Below, piece after piece: positions 59,888 through 64,000 of a stretch of 64,000 nt of DNA. The notes under the pieces are model-generated. The model searched no databases, was not told the DNA's origin, and worked only from the letters and a program-made list of their open reading frames with translations. Origin of the DNA: Solirubrobacter sp963792915 (GTDB lineage Bacteria; Actinomycetota; Thermoleophilia; Solirubrobacterales; Solirubrobacteraceae); contig CAWBYD010000004.1 in the NCBI GenBank assembly GCA_963792915.1, forward strand, positions 478,070 to 542,069. Reading direction: 5' to 3'. Made by a program: the position numbers and the translations under genes. Every line of letters starts with the position of its first letter. Position 1 is the stretch's first letter.

Positions 59888-61069
59888 TCAGGTCTCGTCG
59901 TTCTCGTCATGCGCAAGGTCGCCTGGTCCGCCTGCGGACTGTGGCGGGTCCTGAGCCGGAGTCACGTGAGCCGCTCGGAGGGTGTATCCGGTGATGTCGA
60001 GTGTCGTATTGGGGGGTAGCTTCGTGGGTTCCGCTTTGCTCCGCCACGTCATCCTTGCTGTGCCATGGGGGTTCGAAGCGACGTGCAGCAGCCTGACGTC
60101 CCACTCAAGCTCGATCGCGCCGCCGGGCATCTCGCCGGGCGGCTGGCCGTCGTCGCGCCGTGAGAGATGACCGCGGGCTGACCGGACTACCGGGACGAGC
60201 CCGCGCGGTTCGTCGTACGACTCGCCTAACAGGCGATTCCGCGAGGCGGCGTCAGCACCGGATGCGTCAATCAGAGCCCGTCGAACGAACCCGAACGATT
60301 GCTCGAGCACACTGGAAATAAGGCCTCGGACCTCGTCGATCGCCATATACCCGTGCTCGAATCCGTTGCTCGCCTGCGTCATCGCGTCGAGTGCCGCTTC
60401 GTCGCCCGCGAAGATCTCGTCGCGAAGGAAGCGCCACCTGAGTTGCTTCTCGCTCTGCGCGCCCTCCAGCCTCGCCAGGTTCTTCGGCGACACTCCACGG
60501 GTGGCGGCGCGGCTCTCGATCAGGAATCGACTGAGGGTCTCGGCCGAGATAAAGAGAAATTCGCCTGCGAGGAGATGTTCCTCTGGGACCCAATGAGATA
60601 AGGCGCGGCGGTACGTCTCGATCGCTCGCTGCAGCAATGCCGACTCAGGATGGTTGACGACCTTCGTCGCAAGGGCTGTCGTGGCTGGCACGTCGATCTT
60701 CCGTGCGCCCGGCGGAAACCACTCGTTCGGACCGGGCGTCTGGTAGCCCACGAATCGCTGAGGGCTGGCCAAATCGAGCCCGTGCGCGGCAATCGGAAGC
60801 GGCGGGGCGATCGCGGCGTTCGCTGCCAGAGCGATCAGCGGAAAAGTGCTCGCGATGGCGCGGCCCAAGCGCGGCTGGGCTTCATCGAGTGAACTCCCCT
60901 CACCGCGAATCTCACCGTGGATCGTGACTGCGTAGGCTCGACCGTCCGCTCCGCCTGTGTACTCGCTCTGAAGCATCGCAGTCGCGTCGACCCATCGGAT
61001 GACCATGACGTCCTCGAACTCGAAGTGCGCCGCCGCGTAGGCGCGTACACGAACCGCAAAGGGAGCCAC
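59888..61069 (-). CDS. Uncharacterised protein, possible HEPN-like central domain
   Basis: 393 residues, no firm family. The N-terminal 130 residues are alpha/beta. The central part (about 140-275) is an all-helical block (LLQRAIETYRRAL, SAETLSRFLIES, LRWRFLRDEIF, AMTQASNGFEHGYMAIDEVRGLISSVLEQSFGFVRRAL). Its NGFEH is in the place where HEPN proteins have R/N-x(4)-H, but the Arg is missing, so RNase activity is doubtful. The C-terminal 100 residues are beta-rich. GTG start at 61069. An IS21 element sits 13 bp upstream and probably removed its promoter or its link to the EamA gene. Confidence 0.55.
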   Translation of the reverse strand: MAPFAVRVRAYAAAHFEFEDVMVIRWVDATAMLQSEYTGGADGRAYAVTIHGEIRGEGSSLDEAQPRLGRAIASTFPLIALAANAAIAPPLPIAAHGLDLASPQRFVGYQTPGPNEWFPPGARKIDVPATTALATKVVNHPESALLQRAIETYRRALSHWVPEEHLLAGEFLFISAETLSRFLIESRAATRGVSPKNLARLEGAQSEKQLRWRFLRDEIFAGDEAALDAMTQASNGFEHGYMAIDEVRGLISSVLEQSFGFVRRALIDASGADAASRNRLLGESYDEPRGLVPVVRSARGHLSRRDDGQPPGEMPGGAIELEWDVRLLHVASNPHGTARMTWRSKAEPTKLPPNTTLDITGYTLRAAHVTPAQDPPQSAGGPGDLAHDENDET

Positions 61070-61114
61070 GCGCGGACACTAATGTCAAGGATCATCGAAA
61101 TTCCTCACCTTCGA

Positions 61115-61918
61115 TCATGGGATTTCCCCACCCTGAAGGCGTGTGGTAAGGGCTGGGCGCAGCGACGCGATGGTGTCGCGGTGGCGACGCATCCTGTAGC
61201 TGTCGCCGGAGATCGAGAGCACGGTGGCGTGGTGGAGCAGGCGGTCGAGGATGGCGGCGGCGACGGTGGTGTCTTCGAAGATGTGGCCCCAGTCGGCGAT
61301 TCCGCGGTTGGTCGTGAGGACGATGCTGCCGTGTTCGTAGCGGCGGCTGATGACCTGAAAGAGGTGTGAGGCGGCGTCGCTGGGCATCGGCAGGTAGCCG
61401 AGCTCATCGATCAGGAGAAGCTGCGGGCCGTTCCAGAAGCGCATGGTGGTCGCCCAGCGGCCTTCGATCGCGGCGCGGGTGGTGCGGGCGACGAGGTCAG
61501 CGGCGGTGGTGTAGTAGACGCGGTAGCCGGCCTCGATGGCCTTGTGGCCGAGCGCGGTCGCGAGCATGGTCTTGCCAACGCCGGGCGGTCCGATGAGCAG
61601 CACGTTGGCCTTGTCCTCGATGAAGCGCAGCGTGGCGAGGTCTTCGACGAGCCGCCGGTCGAGCGAGGGCTGGGCCGAGAAGTCGAACTGCTCGAGCGTC
61701 TTGCGGGCGGGCAGGCGCGCGAAGCGCAGGCGGCCTTGGAGGCGGCGCTGCTCGGCGGCCTGGACTTCGGCGGCCAGGAGGTCGGCGAGGAAGCGGGTGT
61801 AGCCGGGCTTGTCGCGCTCGGCCGCTTCCAGCGCCGGGGCGAGCCGGTCGGCGACCGTGCTCAGGCGCAACTGCGCGAGGTGCTCGCGGAGTTGTTGGTA
61901 GAGCGTGTCCGGGCTCAC
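61115..61918 (-). CDS. istB: IstB, AAA+ transposition helper of IS21
   Basis: 267 residues. Walker A LLIGPPGVGKT and Walker B QLLLIDELGYLP are intact, with sensor TTNRGIADWG. IstB is an ATPase that assembles on target DNA and directs the IstA transposase. The GTG at 61918 is used; the longer frame overlaps istA. Separated from istA by 37 nt. Confidence 0.92.
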   Translation of the reverse strand: MSPDTLYQQLREHLAQLRLSTVADRLAPALEAAERDKPGYTRFLADLLAAEVQAAEQRRLQGRLRFARLPARKTLEQFDFSAQPSLDRRLVEDLATLRFIEDKANVLLIGPPGVGKTMLATALGHKAIEAGYRVYYTTAADLVARTTRAAIEGRWATTMRFWNGPQLLLIDELGYLPMPSDAASHLFQVISRRYEHGSIVLTTNRGIADWGHIFEDTTVAAAILDRLLHHATVLSISGDSYRMRRHRDTIASLRPALTTRLQGGEIP

Positions 61919-61955
61919 GCGATCACCCCTGTGCTCGTGAACTGCTCGGCGCGCA

Positions 61956-63242
61956 TCAGCAGGCCTGCGCGAGCTGCGCGTAGCGGTCCAGCGTGGCCGG
62001 TGCCGGCGTGCCCGGGTCGACGCCGCGCAGTGCGGCGAGCGCGCCCAGTGCCGCGTCAGATGGTGGCCGGTTGCGCTTGCGCTCGCACGTCGTCTGGGTC
62101 GTGAAGGCGGCCAGCACGGCGTGCTCGAGCGCGCGGGCGTGCTCTGCGGTGCGGATCGTCTGGCCGGCGCCGGCGAGGGCTTGGCGGTGCTCGGCGATGA
62201 TCTCCCCGGCCGCGGAGACGATCCGCAGCAGCGGGTCGCCGACCCGCGCGAGCACGGTGACGGTGCGTCCGGCGTGCGCGGGCGCGATGCTGTAGCGGTT
62301 GCCGTCAAAGGCGACCAGCGCCGACCGTGACGCGACACGCTCGACGCGGATCTGCGCCGGGTACGCTCGGGCCGGCAGCGCTCTCAACGGCTCGCTGGCG
62401 GCGATCGTCGCGACGGTCTGGCCGTCCGGGCGCGCTCGCTGGTCGGCGATCCGTTCGCACCAGCGATCGAGGTCCTGCTGGGCCTGCGCGGGCCCGGTGA
62501 CGGACGCGCTGGTCCACCACGAGCCGGTCGTGTACCCGATCGCGCGTTCGACGACGCCCTTGCGCTGCGCGCGCCGCGGCGGGCAGACCGCGATCTCGAC
62601 GCCGTAGTGCTTGGCGATCTGCGCGGCGTCGACCGTCAGCCGGTCGCTGTCGGGCACGACGATCGTGGCCATCCGGTCGGTGCGCCACACCTGCGCGGTG
62701 CCGCCCAGCGCGACCAGCACCCGGTGCGCCGCGGCGGCCAGATGCCCGAACGTCATCTGCTCGCAGAACACGCCGCGGAAGCGCCCCGAGTGCGACAGCG
62801 CGCCGACGAGCACGTACGCCGGCGCACCCCACGGCGTCTCATGCAGCTCCAGCCAGTCGAACTGGATCTCCTCGCCCGGCGGGTGCTCGATCTCGGTCGT
62901 GACGCAGCGGCCGCGGCGGTGCTGGCAGACGTGGCAGACCGGTCGCAGCTCTAGCCGGCGCAGCTCGCGGATCATCGTCGTGTAAGCGCGCGCGAACCCG
63001 GCGTCGACGAGCTCGCGGTAGAGAACGCTGCCGTCCAGGTGCGGGTCATCCACGAACCGCGCGGCGATATACGCCCGAAACGGCTCCAGACACGACGGCA
63101 CCGGCTCGCGGCCGGGCCGGCCGCCGTGCAGGTACTTGCGGACCGTCTTGCGGTCACGGCCGGTGTGTCTGGCGATCGCAGACACCGACCAGCCGCGCGC
63201 ATGCAGCGCGTAGATCTCCACTCCGTCCTCCTGTGTGAGCAT
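61956..63242 (-). CDS. istA: IstA, DDE transposase of IS21
   Basis: 428 residues from the ATG at 63242. N-terminal helix-turn-helix (GWSVSAIARHTGRDRKTVRKYL), then the integrase core: first Asp in EIQFDWLEL, second in RTDRM and Glu in GVVERAIG. A C-terminal Mu-like domain follows. Full length, no frameshift, so the element may be active. A longer upstream frame exists but lies in the hairpin-rich IS end. Confidence 0.92.
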   Translation of the reverse strand: MLTQEDGVEIYALHARGWSVSAIARHTGRDRKTVRKYLHGGRPGREPVPSCLEPFRAYIAARFVDDPHLDGSVLYRELVDAGFARAYTTMIRELRRLELRPVCHVCQHRRGRCVTTEIEHPPGEEIQFDWLELHETPWGAPAYVLVGALSHSGRFRGVFCEQMTFGHLAAAAHRVLVALGGTAQVWRTDRMATIVVPDSDRLTVDAAQIAKHYGVEIAVCPPRRAQRKGVVERAIGYTTGSWWTSASVTGPAQAQQDLDRWCERIADQRARPDGQTVATIAASEPLRALPARAYPAQIRVERVASRSALVAFDGNRYSIAPAHAGRTVTVLARVGDPLLRIVSAAGEIIAEHRQALAGAGQTIRTAEHARALEHAVLAAFTTQTTCERKRNRPPSDAALGALAALRGVDPGTPAPATLDRYAQLAQAC

Positions 63243-63247
63243 CCCCT

Positions 63248-63306
63248 GGGGGCCCTCCCGAGCAGCGTCGCGTGGCTTGAGCACCCGCGACCCTGGGAGG
63301 GCCCCC
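63248..63306. repeat. Long inverted repeat in the IS21 end upstream of istA
   Basis: A perfect 12-bp arm (63248-63259, GGGGGCCCTCCC) pairs with 63295-63306. It begins 6 nt before the istA start and could block incoming transcription. Confidence 0.7.
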
Positions 63307-63319
63307 GGACAGACCCGCG

Positions 63320-63386
63320 CAGGCGAGCTAAGACACAGGCTCACCTCGCCCTACGGGCAAGGCTCGCCTGCGTCTCAGCTCGCCTG
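63320..63386. repeat. Second imperfect hairpin in the IS21 end
   Basis: Arms 63320-63339 and 63367-63386 match at 18 of 20 positions (CAGGCGAGCT core), with a small GCCC-TA-CGGGC hairpin between them. Confidence 0.65.
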
Positions 63387-63453
63387 TCTACGCGCGATCA
63401 ACCTGGGGAATTCTTGTGATCCGATGTGGGGAGGAAACCGTGATCCCGCACAA

Positions 63454-64000
63454 CTAACGGAGATCTGAAGACGCTCGTACTGCGCCTAACCTCTTGTCCG
63501 AGACGCCGACACCCGCGAGGACGATCGCGGTGCCGGCGAAGAGATTCCAGGTGATCGGCTCGCCGAGTACGATGGCGCCGAGGACTACGGCGACGATCGG
63601 GAGCAAGTAGGTGACAGTGGAGGCGGTGGTGGCGCCTTCGTCTTGGATCAGGCGGTAGTTGAGGAGGTAGGCGAGTCCGGTCCCGAGGGCGCCGAGGGCG
63701 AGGACGCTGGCGACGACGTCGAGCTGGAGGTCGACGGCCTGGTCGGCGAGCACGGGCGCCGTGATGATGAGGATCAGTGCTCCGACAGTGATCTGCGATG
63801 TGGCGAGAGCGATCGGGGTGGTCCCGCGGCCGGTAAGGAAGTGGCGCATGTAGACGTAGGAGACGCCGTAGCTGGCGGCGGCGGCGAGGCAGGCGATCGC
63901 GCCGGTGGCGGAGGCGCCCTCGCTGTGCCACGGCGCGACGATGAGGACGGCGCCGAGGAAGCCCAGCAGGAAGCCGGCGACGCGTGCGCGGGTGATCGTG
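63454..64000 (-). CDS. EamA/DMT-family transporter, C-terminal part (5' end beyond window)
   Basis: 182 residues visible, continuing past the window edge. Hydrophobic helices include GFLLGFLGAVLIVAP, then ATSQITVGALILIITAP, LALGALGTGLAYLLNYRLI, TYLLPIVAVVLGAIVLGEPI and FAGTAIVLAGV, the last being the second EamA repeat. Ten-helix DMT exporters of this type move metabolites or drugs. Its TAG stop (63456-63454) falls in the ACTAA duplication of the IS21. Before insertion its stop was about 11 bp from the gene now at 61069, so both probably formed one operon. Confidence 0.85.
   Translation of the reverse strand, partial: TITRARVAGFLLGFLGAVLIVAPWHSEGASATGAIACLAAAASYGVSYVYMRHFLTGRGTTPIALATSQITVGALILIITAPVLADQAVDLQLDVVASVLALGALGTGLAYLLNYRLIQDEGATTASTVTYLLPIVAVVLGAIVLGEPITWNLFAGTAIVLAGVGVSDKRLGAVRASSDLR

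Larger units (their letters stand above)
61083..63452 (-). mobile_element. Complete IS21-family insertion sequence (istA, istB) with 5-bp target duplication
   Basis: 2370 bp. Ends are TGT at 61083 and ACA at 63452. Inner end sequences share TGT, GGATCA, TTCCTC and A/GATTTCCCCA-like blocks in inverted order, as multiple terminal repeats of IS21. ACTAA occurs directly outside on both sides (61078-61082 and 63453-63457), a 5-bp target duplication. It carries intact-looking transposase and ATPase genes. The right copy of the duplication contains the TAG stop of the EamA transporter. Confidence 0.88.

Overview
The window is high-GC actinobacterial DNA (above 70% GC by eye over most of its length), densely coding and with many 4-base ATGA or GTGA gene overlaps. 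Gene content suggests the Thermoleophilia/Solirubrobacterales line. This rests on a mycobacterial-type beta-carbonic anhydrase, a FabG4-type reductase, an acyl-CoA oxidase operon, class II ribonucleotide reductase and PT-rich secreted proteins. The taxon is an inference from style and content. Many starts sit 7-9 nt after a -10-like hexamer with no Shine-Dalgarno site, as expected for leaderless mRNAs.

Layout. 1-7347 (+) is a surface-sugar operon: transaldolase-like enzyme, epimerase, HddA-type heptose kinase, Gfo/Idh oxidoreductase, SDR, methyltransferase, polyprenyl-type glycosyltransferase and HddC-type nucleotidyltransferase. 7350-13886 continues with a GtrA protein, a large membrane protein and more methyltransferases and glycosyltransferases, including a fusion with a degenerate methyltransferase half. 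13908-25528 is housekeeping and regulation: heme A synthase, carbonic anhydrase, a cupin/NAD kinase/aminopropyltransferase-like/MFS operon, a globin, a NarL-type two-component pair, a FUSC protein, an HtrA protease and a shikimate dehydrogenase. 25521-31297 (-) is a five-gene lipid-catabolism operon (acyl-CoA oxidase, TetR, thiolase, FabG4, MaoC) behind a candidate TetR operator. 31394-34658 carries a subtilase, a small helical protein and a diguanylate cyclase.

34852-46953 is an oxygen-independent metabolism block: NAD-type formate dehydrogenase (with a trypsin-like protease coupled to its end), a divergent LysR gene, bifunctional AdhE and B12-dependent NrdJ. FdhD, which activates formate dehydrogenase, lies at 50109-50882 behind galE and holB. 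50827-55960 holds a PHP phosphoesterase, a small coiled-coil membrane protein, a receiver plus GGDEF/EAL pair and a PpiC-like foldase.

At 56100 the character changes. A tRNA-Thr(CGU) gene breaks off right after its anticodon loop, and a lower-GC accessory region follows (about 60% in a sampled stretch). It holds a compact three-gene cassette (57197-59447) of a TIGR04255-like protein, an HTH protein with an MbcA/ParS-like C-terminus and an unknown protein with a conserved-looking His-Pro-Cys patch. The cassette promoter is overlaid by four helically phased GGTT repeats. An uncharacterised, possibly HEPN-like gene (59888-61069) follows. A complete IS21-family element (61083-63452) with a 5-bp ACTAA target duplication has inserted just upstream of that gene, separating it from an EamA transporter that runs off the window end. 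The three-gene cassette is the best candidate here for an undescribed system.
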